This document shows positions 16,393 to 25,042 of a stretch of DNA of 25,985 nt, piece by piece (within the stretch, counting starts at the first letter, position 1; each line of letters starts with the position of its first letter). The stretch lies in contig CAYYAQ010000069.1 in the NCBI GenBank assembly GCA_964469555.1, forward strand, positions 1 through 25,985. Reading direction: 5' to 3'. The notes beneath the pieces were generated by a model. It worked only from the letters and a program-made list of their open reading frames with translations, did no database searches and was not told the DNA's origin. Source of the stretch: CAYYAQ01 sp964469555 (lineage in GTDB: Bacteria > Planctomycetota > UBA1135 > UBA2386). A program made the translations under genes and the position numbers.

Positions 16393-17580
16393 GTGGGTAT
16401 TTCGCGCCAAGAGACCAACCAGCCCGGCATCGCCGCGGGGATCGCCTTGCTGCCAGGGAGCCGCACGAGTTGCATCCTCATCACGGTCCTGACCGTGATG
16501 CTCGCCGCGTTCTCGAACCATCCCAACATCGATCCAGTGCTCCGGACGCTGTACTTCGCGGCGCTGTACACGGCCTTTCACGCCATCCGGCACCGGGAGC
16601 CCGCGCTCAACACGGCCGCCTACCGTCTGCTCGAAATGGGCTTCCTGGTCCTCACGCTCGGCTTCGCCGCGTCCGCGGTGATTCGGCTGACGGGCCTCGA
16701 AGATCAGTCGCGGACCTTCCTCCTCCTGAGTCAGACGTTCCAGAAGGGCGCCGTCTACCTCCTCGGCGTCAGCCTGATCACCTACGGCATCCTCCTCTTC
16801 CTGCCGAGCGTCGTGGAGAGTTATCGCATCATGCGCGAGCGCGTCGTCCAGGCCGAGGACAGCAACAAGGTGCTGGAGAGCCACATGATCGACGCGGATC
16901 GTTACCGCGCGCTCGGCGAGCTCGCCGCCGGTATCGCCCACGACCTCCGCAATCCCTTGACGATCGTCAAGACTGCCGCGGAATCCCTGGCTCGCAAGGA
17001 GCGCAAGCCCGAGGAAGTCGCGGAATACAGCAAGGTCATCGCGAGGAACGTCGAGAGGGCAGAGCGCACGATCGCGGCGCTTCTGGACCTCGGCAAACCA
17101 GCCACCCTCTCGCCGCGGGCCTCGAACCTCCCCGACGTCCTCGCCGAGCTGGTCACGCTCGTGAAACCCGAAGCGCGGCGCCGGACAGTCGAGATCACCC
17201 ACAGCGGCCCCGCGGAGTTGATCGTCTACACCGATCAGAAGCTCCTCAGCCAGGCCGTGCTCAATCTCCTCCTCAACGCGCTTCAGGCGTCAGGACCCGA
17301 GTCCAAGGTCTTCCTGAAGACGCGCGTGTTCGCACTCGGGGGTCGGGAGATGGCCGCCGTGATCGTGGAGGACCGTGGGAGCGGGTTGCGCGCGAGCGAC
17401 CGCGACGAGCTCTTCAGCCCATTCTTCACCACCAAGGAAGAGGGTACGGGACTCGGTCTGCTGTCGTGCCGGCGGATCCTTTCCGACCTGGGCGGCGACA
17501 TCAACCTGTATCCGAGACAACGCGGCGGCGCACGCGCCGTGATCCTGCTGCCCATGGAGCGATTGGAGGTGATGGCGTGA
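16393..17580 (+). CDS. Membrane-bound sensor histidine kinase (NtrB-like)
   Basis: Predicted about 395 residues. Four hydrophobic segments lie in the first 150 residues (near TSCILITVLTVMLAAF, TLYFAALYTAFHAI, GFLVLTLGFAASAV and AVYLLGVSLITYGILLF) with no large periplasmic loop, so the signal is probably sensed in the membrane. The kinase core has the H-box AAGIAHDLRNPLT (H183 by this start), N-box LNLLLNALQA, G1 VEDRGSGL, F-box SPFFTTK and G2 GTGLGL, so it looks active. Its stop overlaps the GTG of the response regulator by four bases, so the pair is co-translated. The start is uncertain: the frame opens at GTG 16288, overlapping the head of the divergent aldehyde dehydrogenase gene; GTG 16393 is chosen because the upstream part is polar and would fill the shared promoter space. 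Confidence 0.88.
   Translation: MGISRQETNQPGIAAGIALLPGSRTSCILITVLTVMLAAFSNHPNIDPVLRTLYFAALYTAFHAIRHREPALNTAAYRLLEMGFLVLTLGFAASAVIRLTGLEDQSRTFLLLSQTFQKGAVYLLGVSLITYGILLFLPSVVESYRIMRERVVQAEDSNKVLESHMIDADRYRALGELAAGIAHDLRNPLTIVKTAAESLARKERKPEEVAEYSKVIARNVERAERTIAALLDLGKPATLSPRASNLPDVLAELVTLVKPEARRRTVEITHSGPAELIVYTDQKLLSQAVLNLLLNALQASGPESKVFLKTRVFALGGREMAAVIVEDRGSGLRASDRDELFSPFFTTKEEGTGLGLLSCRRILSDLGGDINLYPRQRGGARAVILLPMERLEVMA
17565..17573 (+). promoter_or_regulatory. Strong ribosome-binding site of the response regulator
   Basis: GGAGGTGAT, near-perfect complement to the 16S 3' end, ending a few bases before GTG 17577 (7 bases from GGAGG to GTG). It lies inside the last codons of the kinase gene and fixes the GTG start, which overlaps the kinase stop as GTGA. 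Confidence 0.8.
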
Positions 17581-18971
17581 ACAATCCCCGTCTACTGATT
17601 GTCGACGACGAAGCCGACATGCGCTGGGTCGTGCGTCGCGTATTCGAAGACGAGGACTTCGAGATTGCCGAGGCGGAGAACGGCAAAGAAGCGCTCTCGG
17701 TGATGCAGGACTTCCAGCCGGACGTCGTGCTGACCGACCTGATGATGCCGGAGATGGACGGAGAGGAGTTCCTGAAGCGGTGCGTCAGCATCGACAAGGA
17801 TCTCCCCGTGATCCTCGTCTCCGCGATCGAGGACATCGAGGTCGCCGTCCGAGCGATGAAGGACGGCGCGTTCGACTACATGGCGAAGCCGTTCGACAGC
17901 GAGCGGTTGTTGGTCACCGCCCGGCGCGCGGCGGAACAGCACCGGATGCGCCGCGAGATCGAGTCGCTCAAGGGTCAACTCGAGAGCAAGGACAACCCAG
18001 TGAGCTTCGGCAACTCCGCAGCAGCGAAGGAACTCGAGCGCACGCTCGGCCTCGTCGCCCGGCAGGAGGCGGTGTCGGTGATGCTGACCGGTGAGTCGGG
18101 CACCGGCAAGGAAGTCGCCGCTCGCGAGATCCACCGGCGCGGAAGCTACCGTGACGGCCCGTTCGTGGCCGTGGACTGCGGCGCGATCCCCGAGCAACTG
18201 ATGGAGAGCCAGTTGTTCGGCCACAAGAAGGGCTCATTCACCGGAGCCGACCGGGATCGTCCCGGCCTGTTCAAGACGGCGGACAACGGCACGTTGTTCC
18301 TGGACGAGCTGGGCAACCTGCCGCTGGGACTCCAAGCCAAGTTGTTGCGGGCGTTGCAGGAACGCGCTGTCGTTCCCGTCGGCGGAGGGAAGCCGGTGCA
18401 CTTCAACGCTCGGTTGATCTCCGCGACGAACAGCAATCTGTCCGAGGCCATCGAGCGCGGCGTGTTCCGGCTCGATCTCTACCATCGCGTGTGTGAGTTC
18501 GCGATCGCCATGCCGCCACTGCGCGAGCGACCCGAGGATGTCGAGCACTTCGCCGACCTCTTCCTGAGCGAGGCGAACGGCGACATGGGACGTAAGGTCG
18601 AGAGCTTGACCGACGATGCGATCGAATTGCTGAAGTGCTACTCCTGGCCCGGCAATCTGCGGGAACTCCGGTACGCCATCCGCCGCGCGATGGTCGTCTG
18701 CAGCGGCCACGAATTGGACCAGGGAGACCTGCACCTCGACCAGACGCCGACCGAGCCCTCGACCGCCGCAGCCAAGTTGCCACCCCTCGAGGAGTCCACG
18801 GCGCCGCTTACTGATCGCATTCGGGAGGCGACCGACGCCCTAGAGGCTCAGATCATCCATCAGGCACTCGACACGGCTGGCGGCAACAAGGCCGCCGCGG
18901 CCCGCGCGCTGCAGATCGACTACACGACCCTGCACCGGAAGCTCAAGAGGCACGGGTTCCTGACGAACTAG
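17577..18971 (+). CDS. Sigma-54-dependent response regulator (NtrC family)
   Basis: Predicted 464 residues, starting with GTG. Residues 1-120 are a receiver domain with the acidic pair in VDDE, phospho-acceptor D54 in LTDLMMP and K in MAKPF. Residues about 140-365 are the AAA+ domain: Walker A GESGTGKE (172-179), the sigma-54 contact loop G219-SFTGA (GAFTGA with Ser for Ala), Walker B LFLDE, and an R-finger region in the PPLRERPEDV block. Residues about 420-464 form a Fis-type helix-turn-helix (NKAAAARALQIDYTTLHRKL). Once phosphorylated by the upstream kinase it should oligomerise and open sigma-54 promoters. I found no -24/-12 sigma-54 promoter in the window's spacers, so its targets lie elsewhere or are too diverged to see. 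The longer open frame starting at 16470 is the shadow frame through the kinase gene. Confidence 0.93.
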   Translation: MNNPRLLIVDDEADMRWVVRRVFEDEDFEIAEAENGKEALSVMQDFQPDVVLTDLMMPEMDGEEFLKRCVSIDKDLPVILVSAIEDIEVAVRAMKDGAFDYMAKPFDSERLLVTARRAAEQHRMRREIESLKGQLESKDNPVSFGNSAAAKELERTLGLVARQEAVSVMLTGESGTGKEVAAREIHRRGSYRDGPFVAVDCGAIPEQLMESQLFGHKKGSFTGADRDRPGLFKTADNGTLFLDELGNLPLGLQAKLLRALQERAVVPVGGGKPVHFNARLISATNSNLSEAIERGVFRLDLYHRVCEFAIAMPPLRERPEDVEHFADLFLSEANGDMGRKVESLTDDAIELLKCYSWPGNLRELRYAIRRAMVVCSGHELDQGDLHLDQTPTEPSTAAAKLPPLEESTAPLTDRIREATDALEAQIIHQALDTAGGNKAAAARALQIDYTTLHRKLKRHGFLTN

Positions 18972-19170
18972 CCTCTGGCGCCCGGACCATGGCGGCAGCG
19001 CCATGGTTGTGGCGCGGATGCCATGGATTTCGCGCGTTTGAGGACTGGTCCGAGGGACGCCCCAGAACGGTTCGGAAAGAGAATTCATCGGTGGGAGCGC
19101 CACTTCCTGCGAATCCGTGGGTCCCACGCCGAGGATGGCAAGCGGATTGCTCTATCACTCGTGCCCAACA

Positions 19171-19191
19171 AGCCAACAGCCAACAGCCAAC
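19171..19191. repeat. Tandem heptamer repeat (AGCCAAC x3)
   Basis: Three exact copies of AGCCAAC in a row, 10 bases before the terminator stem. Probably a small simple-sequence array; no function is evident. Confidence 0.6.
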
Positions 19192-19200
19192 ACCAAAGTG

Positions 19201-19235
19201 AGCGGGGTCGCGAAAGCGACCCCGCTTATTTTAAT
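19201..19235 (+). terminator. Rho-independent terminator of the two-component operon
   Basis: AGCGGGGTCGC and GCGACCCCGCT form an 11-bp perfect GC-rich stem closed by a GAAA tetraloop, followed by TATTTTAAT. Placed after the response-regulator stop, it should end transcription of the kinase-regulator pair. The downstream A/T stretch also makes it weakly usable from the other strand. Confidence 0.85.
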
Positions 19236-19280
19236 CCCTGTGCCCACAAGGGCTCCTCGCCAAGGGCGCCAGCAGACGTG

Positions 19281-19308
19281 TTGCCCGCCTCGCCCGTGGT
19301 ACTATGAT
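19281..19308 (+). promoter_or_regulatory. Candidate sigma-70-type promoter for the DUF1573-like/cytochrome pair
   Basis: TTGCCC (19281-19286), a 16-base spacer and TATGAT (19303-19308). The -10 box ends 6 bases before the ATG at 19315, so the transcript would begin at or next to the start codon, that is, a leaderless mRNA. No Shine-Dalgarno precedes the ATG, which agrees. Predicted by eye only. Confidence 0.5.
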
Positions 19309-19314
19309 GTTCCC

Positions 19315-20451
19315 ATGGCGAGACCCCCGCTGATCCTCCTGGCCCTGTTCGTGGCCGCCGCGATGACCGCGTCCTGCTTCCTCTCCTGCGACCAGGCCGC
19401 CGCATCAGACCCCAATCCGGCCCCCTCCTCGGGACCCGTGATCATCTACCACGACTACGGGACCCTCGATCTGGGCACCCGCGAGAGCCAGGATCTCGAG
19501 ATCCCCGTGCCGAAACACGGCAAGGGCGACGTGATCGTCGAGGACTCGTTCCGCGGCAATTGCTCGTGCATCATCGGCATGGTGATGATCCACCGAAAGG
19601 ACGGCACGAAGACCGTGGCGTACGGCCTCCCCGCTGACCAACGCGTGGTCGGCGACGGCGACAGGGTCGTCCTTCGGCTGACCCTCGACACAAGAAACGA
19701 AGAAGCCACGGACGTGTCGAAGCTCGAGTCCCGCGGCTTCCTGGGCTTCCAACTCAACACCGGCGAGTTCGCCCGGTACGAATCTGTCATCATCCGGTTC
19801 GACTACGGCATCCGCACACCGATCAAGGTCTCGCCGGTCGCCCACATCGACTTCGGCGAGCTCCCGCGCTCGCGGAAGTACCACCAGGTGCTCGAACTGA
19901 GCAACAACATTGAAGGCCAGAAGATCGTCTGGGGCGCCGTGCATGCGAGCCCGCGATCGATCTCCGCCCGGCTCGAACACGATGGTGACAAGACGCGGCT
20001 GCACGTCACGATCACGCCCCACTCCGAGCCCATGCGGCACGTGCGCGGCCTCATCGCGATCGGCACCGGCCTCGACCACTTCACCGATTTGCAGATCCCC
20101 GTCAGCGGGACGTTTTGCGGGGACATCCAGTACATGCCCGCGGAAACGCTGGCCTTCGACTTGTTCGACTTCACCAAGGAGAAAGTGCAGTTCGTCAACG
20201 TCGTGGATCACGACACGACCCGACCGCCCGGCTTCGTCCTGCACGGCATCAAGAACAGCCATGGCAACGACATGAGCAAGCACTTCGATGTGAGCTTCAA
20301 GCCGTTGTCCGGTCGACAGACCCGAGTCATCGTCAAATACCTTGGTACGATGGGAGGGATGCGCATGGTTGGAGAGTTAACCTTGGCCAAGGTCCAGGGA
20401 GGCAAACAGATCGCTCGCCTCTCGATCTCCGGTCACAACACTCCCAAATGA
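19315..20451 (+). CDS. Secreted DUF1573-like protein
   Basis: Predicted 378 residues. A hydrophobic signal segment (residues 5-20) precedes cysteines at 21 and 25 that might be lipidated, although neither is in a good lipobox. The first repeat unit (GTLDLGTRESQDLEI to FRGNCSCIIG) matches the DUF1573 pattern: a beta-sandwich strand with FDFG-like start and a Cys-x-Cys end. A second unit starts at IDFGELPRSRKYHQVLELSN and a third near residue 270. DUF1573 proteins are periplasmic or surface proteins, frequent in Bacteroidetes and Planctomycetota, of unknown biochemical role. The stop overlaps the cytochrome start as ATGA, so the two are translationally coupled and may form a surface complex. 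The family call is moderate. The first ATG in frame after the promoter is used. Confidence 0.65.
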   Translation: MARPPLILLALFVAAAMTASCFLSCDQAAASDPNPAPSSGPVIIYHDYGTLDLGTRESQDLEIPVPKHGKGDVIVEDSFRGNCSCIIGMVMIHRKDGTKTVAYGLPADQRVVGDGDRVVLRLTLDTRNEEATDVSKLESRGFLGFQLNTGEFARYESVIIRFDYGIRTPIKVSPVAHIDFGELPRSRKYHQVLELSNNIEGQKIVWGAVHASPRSISARLEHDGDKTRLHVTITPHSEPMRHVRGLIAIGTGLDHFTDLQIPVSGTFCGDIQYMPAETLAFDLFDFTKEKVQFVNVVDHDTTRPPGFVLHGIKNSHGNDMSKHFDVSFKPLSGRQTRVIVKYLGTMGGMRMVGELTLAKVQGGKQIARLSISGHNTPK

Positions 20452-21872
20452 CTCGAAACGTCTTCTGGCTCGTCTTCACCGCCGCCCTCGGCATAGCCGC
20501 AGTCGCGGGCTGCGAAGCGGGTGCCCCCGGCTCGGGTTCGCGGGTTGGGTCATCGGGAGTGTCCGCGGACGCGCCCCGGTTGCGTCTTCGACTCTCGGGC
20601 AACCTCGGGGGCTACCTCACGCCGTGCGGCTGCGCGTCCGGACAGATGGGCGGGTTGGGTCGCCGAGCATTCCGCAACAAGCTCGACGGTCGCAACATCG
20701 ACCTGTTCCTGGAGGGCGGCAACCTGATCAAGCATGCCGGCGAACTGGAGTACGCCAAGCTGTACACCGCGTTGGAGGTGCTGGCACAAGGCGAGCACAA
20801 CTACAAGGCGATCGGACTCGCCGCGTTGGATCTCACGATAGACCAGAAGGATCTCGCGCCAGTCGTCGCCTCGTTTCCGTTCGTCGCCTCCGACCTCATG
20901 CAGGCGGACGGCAAGCCCTGGTCCTATGAAGGCGAGAGTGTCGCGCCAGCGTTCCGCGAGGAGAAACTCGCACACGTGACGGTGCGTATCGGCTCGCTCA
21001 CGATGAGCCTTCCCAAGGGGGCGAACGCGAAGCACTACAAGATCATCACCCCCGACGAAGGTTGGGCGCGAGCCATGAAGGGCGCTCATGAATCCACCTA
21101 CCGCATCGCGATGATTCACGCCGAGCATGAGGTGATCAAGAAACTGAAGCTCCGCCCGAAGCCCGACCTGATCATCGCCGTGAACAACGACTACGTCGAG
21201 CCGCCGCCGCACGCTGACTCCGCGGATGGCATCCCGCTGGTCCACGTCGGCATGAAGGGCCGATTGCTTCTCGACGTGACACTGGTCCGCGGCACGAACG
21301 GCCCGATGCTGACGAGGCACGAACCCGTCGCGCTCAGGGGCAGCCGTACCGCCAAGGGCGCGATGCGCGACAAGGAAGCCCTGGCGGTGATCCGGGGCCA
21401 CCGGATGATGGTCCAGGCCGACAAGATGCTCGAGCGCCTGGCAGGAAAGAAACCGACTGCGAGCGGCGCGTCCTACGTCGGCGCGAAGGCCTGCGCCGAG
21501 TGCCACGACGACGACGACGAGAAGTGCGCGAGCCACGCACACACCCGGGCGTGGAAGACCCTCGTCGAAGCCGAGAAGCGTGAGAAGTGGCCGGTCACGA
21601 GCTATCCAGAGTGCGTGTCCTGTCACGTCGTGGGCTACACCTACAAGTCCGGCTTCGTCTCACCCGAGAAGACAAAGGACCTGCTCAACGTCACGTGCGA
21701 GAACTGCCACGGACCGGGCAGCATCCACGTGAAGAGCCAAGGGACCGACGCGGAGAAACCGATGCCCATCGCCAAGCCCCCCGTCAGCTCGTGCACGAAG
21801 TGCCACAACTCCGAGCACAGCCCGAAGTTCGACTTCAAGAAGTACTGGAAGAAGACCCAGCACGGCGGCTAG
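20448..21872 (+). CDS. Tetrahaem cytochrome c lipoprotein with a metallophosphatase-like N-terminal domain
   Basis: Predicted 474 residues. The signal peptide ends in a good lipobox (VAG-C22), so the protein is probably anchored by lipid. Residues about 45-330 resemble the UshA-type metallophosphatase fold found in some multihaem cytochromes: LTPCGCASGQMGGLGRR corresponds to the usual Cys-Gly-Cys / GGLARR segment, and VNNDYVEPPPHAD to a later loop. The expected metal-binding Asp-x-His at the start is absent (SGNLGGY), so this domain may be non-catalytic. Residues 349-453 carry four c-type haem motifs: C349AEC-H, C389VSC-H, C417ENC-H and C449TKC-H, as in the cytochrome c-554 group. It probably moves electrons in the periplasm or at the outer membrane. 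The gene shares ATGA with the DUF1573-like gene and needs the Ccm or Ccs haem-attachment system, not seen here. Confidence 0.88.
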   Translation: MTRNVFWLVFTAALGIAAVAGCEAGAPGSGSRVGSSGVSADAPRLRLRLSGNLGGYLTPCGCASGQMGGLGRRAFRNKLDGRNIDLFLEGGNLIKHAGELEYAKLYTALEVLAQGEHNYKAIGLAALDLTIDQKDLAPVVASFPFVASDLMQADGKPWSYEGESVAPAFREEKLAHVTVRIGSLTMSLPKGANAKHYKIITPDEGWARAMKGAHESTYRIAMIHAEHEVIKKLKLRPKPDLIIAVNNDYVEPPPHADSADGIPLVHVGMKGRLLLDVTLVRGTNGPMLTRHEPVALRGSRTAKGAMRDKEALAVIRGHRMMVQADKMLERLAGKKPTASGASYVGAKACAECHDDDDEKCASHAHTRAWKTLVEAEKREKWPVTSYPECVSCHVVGYTYKSGFVSPEKTKDLLNVTCENCHGPGSIHVKSQGTDAEKPMPIAKPPVSSCTKCHNSEHSPKFDFKKYWKKTQHGG

Positions 21873-21880
21873 ACCCAGGT

Positions 21881-22666
21881 TCAGTCCTTCACCGGGCGAA
21901 GGAATCCGCGGCTACCACCTGCAAAGAACTCGAGGAAGGTGCGACCGACGGGGGACGTGCCGAACTCGCCGGACGCGAGGGCGTCGGCCGCTCGGGGGCG
22001 CGGGTCGCCGCCGCGATAGACCTCGTGGTAGCAGCGCTTCAGCTCGCGGATGTCATCCGTCGGGACTTCGCGCCGGCGCAGACCGATGAGATTCAGCCCA
22101 CGCAGTCCGTTGCGATCGGCGATCGTCGTGAACGGCGGAACGTCATACGTCGCGGTGCTATTCCCTCCGAGAATCACACCGGGTCCAATCCGCGTGTGTT
22201 GATGCACGCCGGCGCCGCCGCCCAGAAACGTCTCGGATTCGATCCTGACGTGGCCGGCGAGGAGCACCGCATTCGCCAAAATCACCTTCTTCGCAATGTG
22301 ACAGTCGTGGGCAACGTGCGCATAGGCCATCAAAAACACGTCGTCGGCGATCACCGTGCTCCCCCCGGCCACGGACGCCCGATGAATCGTCACGCCCTCG
22401 CGCATCACGACGTTCTCTCCCGTCGCCACGCCGCTCACCGTCTGGATATCGAATCCGAGGTCCTGCGGATCCCCACCGACAACCGTGAAACTGTCGATCC
22501 GGTTGTTGCGCCCGAGGACTGTCCCTCGTCGCAGCACGACGTGTTCAGCCAACACCGTGCCATCCCCGATCTCGACACCGTCACCGATGATGCTGAAAGC
22601 GCCGACGACGACGTCCTCGCCGAAGCGCACATCGCTCCCGACGACCGCTGTCTCGTGGATGGCCAC
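21881..22666 (-). CDS. lpxA: UDP-N-acetylglucosamine O-acyltransferase (LpxA)
   Basis: Predicted 261 residues, the usual LpxA length. The N-terminal two thirds are left-handed hexapeptide repeats (VVGSDVRFGEDVVVGAFSII and following), then HAHVAHDCH-type segment with catalytic H120 (E. coli His125) in AYAHVAHDCHIAKK and NAVLLAGHV, and a C-terminal helical part (RGLNLIGLRRR). VGGDPQDLGF is the conserved loop. LpxA transfers a 3-hydroxyacyl chain from ACP to UDP-GlcNAc, the first step of lipid A, so the host makes lipopolysaccharide or a related lipid. The GTG start shares one base (G of TAG) with the TyrS stop, so translation is coupled. Last gene of the cluster, eight bases from the convergent cytochrome stop. 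Confidence 0.95.
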   Translation of the reverse strand: MAIHETAVVGSDVRFGEDVVVGAFSIIGDGVEIGDGTVLAEHVVLRRGTVLGRNNRIDSFTVVGGDPQDLGFDIQTVSGVATGENVVMREGVTIHRASVAGGSTVIADDVFLMAYAHVAHDCHIAKKVILANAVLLAGHVRIESETFLGGGAGVHQHTRIGPGVILGGNSTATYDVPPFTTIADRNGLRGLNLIGLRRREVPTDDIRELKRCYHEVYRGGDPRPRAADALASGEFGTSPVGRTFLEFFAGGSRGFLRPVKD

Positions 22667-23883
22667 TAGCTCCCTCCGGGGACGCGAATCTTCGCGACCT
22701 TGCGTTTTCCGGACCGCAGGAGGAACTCGCCGGGTCCGACCGCTGCTTTCATGTCAGCGACCTTCTCGCCATCCAGCTTGACGCCACCGCCGGCGATCAG
22801 CCGACGCCCTTCACTGCTCGACTTGCACAACCCCGCCGCCGCGAGAGCATTCGCGATCAGGATCGACCCATCACGCATGGATTCCGCACGGATCTCGACG
22901 ACCGGGATCTCGTCCGGCAGCCCGCCTTCCCTGAACACCCTGTCGAACTCGCGGACCGCGCCTTGTGCGGCCTCTTCGCTGTGGTACTCCTCGACGATCC
23001 GCCGCGCCAGTGCCACCTTCGCATCCCGGGGATGACCGGCCATGAGGCCCTTGATGTCGCTCTCGGGCAGGTCGGTCAAAACCGTGAAGTACTTCTCCAT
23101 CAGGTCGTCGGGGATGCTCATGCACTTGCCGAACATCTGCGACGGCGGCTCCGCGACCCCGATGTAGTTGCCCAACGACTTCGACATCTTCTGCACACCG
23201 TCGAGCCCCTCGATGATGGGCGTCGTCAGGCAGATCTGCGGTTTCTGTCCCTGCTGCTTCTGTAGCTCTCGTCCAACCATCAGGTTGAACAGCTGGTCGT
23301 TGCCACCAATCTCGACATCGGCCTTTAGCTCTACCGAGTCCCAACCCTGCATCAGCGGGTAGAGAAACTCGTGAATCGAGATCGGCTGACCATCCTTGTA
23401 GCGCTTCATGAACGAGTCGCGCTCCAGGATGCGCGCCACGGTGTAGGTGGCGGACAGCTTCACGCCGTCCATGAAACTCATCTTGTCGAACCACTCGCCG
23501 TTCTCGCGCTCCTCGACATTTCCCATGTCGAGGACCTTGCCGACCTGCGCTTTGTAGGTCTCCTTGTTCGCGTCGACCATCTCCTTGGTCAGCTGCGGTC
23601 GGGTCTTGTTCTTCCCGGTCGGGTCCCCAACCATCGCCGTGGCTGTCCCCCACAACAGGACCACCTGGTGACCGAGGCGCTGGAAGTCCCGGAGCTTGCG
23701 CAGAACCACAGTGTGCCCGATGTGGATGTCCGGCGACGACGGATCGATGCCGAGCTTGACGCGCAGCTGTCGGCCTTCTTTCTCGCACTCCTTGAGCCGC
23801 GCCGCGAGTTCCTCTTCCGAGATGACATCCACAGTGCCACGCCTGAGGACATGGATCTGTTCTTCGATCGATACTGGGCTCAC
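22666..23883 (-). CDS. tyrS: Tyrosyl-tRNA synthetase
   Basis: Predicted 405 residues from GTG 23883. Class I motifs are present: H54-I-G-H57 in DIHIGHTVVL and K232-M-S-K-S236 in QKMSKSLGNY, with GGNDQLFN between them and a C-terminal S4-type tRNA-binding domain (about 345-405: LIAGGGVKLDGEKV). This is the TyrS type with KLGIDPSSPDIHIGH (TyrZ-like). It charges tRNA-Tyr. GTG 23883 is preferred over ATG 23928: the protein then begins SPVSIEEQIHVLRRGT, which matches the usual N-terminus, and the gap to the upstream lipoprotein gene's stop is four bases, whereas ATG 23928 overlaps it by 41. No strong Shine-Dalgarno. The UGA-free body shows nothing unusual. Confidence 0.95.
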   Translation of the reverse strand: MSPVSIEEQIHVLRRGTVDVISEEELAARLKECEKEGRQLRVKLGIDPSSPDIHIGHTVVLRKLRDFQRLGHQVVLLWGTATAMVGDPTGKNKTRPQLTKEMVDANKETYKAQVGKVLDMGNVEERENGEWFDKMSFMDGVKLSATYTVARILERDSFMKRYKDGQPISIHEFLYPLMQGWDSVELKADVEIGGNDQLFNLMVGRELQKQQGQKPQICLTTPIIEGLDGVQKMSKSLGNYIGVAEPPSQMFGKCMSIPDDLMEKYFTVLTDLPESDIKGLMAGHPRDAKVALARRIVEEYHSEEAAQGAVREFDRVFREGGLPDEIPVVEIRAESMRDGSILIANALAAAGLCKSSSEGRRLIAGGGVKLDGEKVADMKAAVGPGEFLLRSGKRKVAKIRVPGGS

Positions 23884-23887
23884 GTGC

Positions 23888-25041
23888 TCACTTGGGTTTC
23901 CGGCTCTTCCACCAGAGTAGCCAAGCATCTCGGTCGGTTACAGGACGGTCCACGCGGGACAACACGCGCAGCGATCCCATCGCGACCCTCGCCTGCTCCG
24001 CGGTGCCGCTGCGCACCCAGCGGATGAGCCGCGACATCGCTTTCTCGTGGTCCTTCTCGGGCATGAAGTGCGCGGCCAGGAACACGTGCCTGAAGAGCTT
24101 CGCATCCCCGCGTCGAATCGCTTCGAGGAGCGTCGTCAGGGGCTTCTTTGCGATGGACTCGTGCCCCTCAGGATAGAAGAGGGAGGTGTATGTGTCGCAG
24201 TGCGGGTAGCCGGACGGCCCGCGTGCGAGTCGCTCCGCTACGGGCAGCCGCTCGACCTCGCGCCGACTGAGCCTCTCGTGAGCGATCTGGCTGATCGGCA
24301 GCCGTCTTCCGTCCACGACCACGTTCCCGGGCAACATCGCGACGGTCACGAGGATCTCCCGGATCGTCGTCTGCGCCCGTGCGCCAGGAACGATGAACGG
24401 GATCTCGAGCGTCTTGCCGTCGACGAGTCGATGCTCGTCGTCGACCTTCAGCGTCAGGTTCTGCGACGTCTCGAGAAACTGGCCCGTGGCGTCGAAGTCC
24501 CGCATCTTCAACAGGACCTGGAACGCCACGCCGTCCTCGTCGCTCCCACCCAGCACGACCTTCTCGTTGCCAGGTCCGCGCATCCGGAAGGTGAAATCCA
24601 GTTTCGAAAGCGCGGTCGGCTTCGCCGTGTTCAGCGAAATGTCGCAGAGGTCCCCCAATTCGAGTTCAAATTCGAGACCGTCGGCGAGCAGCTCGAAGCG
24701 CTCCATCTGCTCAATCGCGAACGAGACCATTCCCTCCTTCTTGTGTATCTGGAGGAGGTAGCGCAGTTCCGCGAGGCTGTCGCGAGTACCCCCGCGGAGC
24801 GCGTCGCGCATGGTCGCGAAGATCGTCCGATAGTACTTCTCGACCCCGACCGCGGTTGGGCTGAGCGGACCGGAATCGCTTCGAATCACGACCGAGTGGA
24901 TCGTGAGTGCCTCCGGGCTCGTGCACGCGGGGAACGAAGTGCACACGGCGAGGGTACAGAGAAGCAGCAGGACCCACCGCCGACATCCCCTGGTAGGGAT
25001 GTCGGGCGATCGTGGATCCTGCCGCATCACGGAGGAAGACA

Positions 25042-25042
<1 letters not shown>
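23888..25042 (-). CDS. Probable exported lipoprotein, function unknown
   Basis: Predicted 384 residues. An Arg-rich start (TRGCRR) is followed by a hydrophobic core (WVLLLLCTLAVC) and Cys40 in SFPACTS, so it is probably exported and perhaps lipidated, although the lipobox is imperfect. The rest is a soluble mixed alpha/beta chain with no motif I recognise: a helical early part, a beta-rich middle (about 130-240, VDDEHRLVDGKTLEIPF and IREILVTVAML) and a helical C-terminal part rich in His and Arg (GDAKLFRHVFLAAHFMPEKDHEK). The GTG at 25042 overlaps the S1 stop by one base (TAGTG), so translation is coupled; GAAGG about 9 bases upstream supports it. ATG 25027 is a possible alternative. Sitting inside a translation and lipid A cluster hints at a cell-envelope role, but that is only position. 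Confidence 0.7.

Larger units (their letters stand above)
18972..19314 (+). other. Non-coding spacer with short repeats and a terminator
   Basis: 343 bases with no convincing gene. Three CCATGG sites (18987, 19001, 19021) sit in a small dyad-rich patch; the first two are the arms of a 7-bp hairpin (CCATGGC / GCCATGG). A 7-base unit AGCCAAC is repeated three times in tandem at 19171-19191. The terminator at 19201-19235 and the promoter at 19281-19308 follow. Short open frames here have no domain or codon signature and are left out. Confidence 0.55.

Noticed and set aside
19171..19191. CRISPR array
   Set aside because: The unit is only 7 bases with no spacers, and no cas gene is present.
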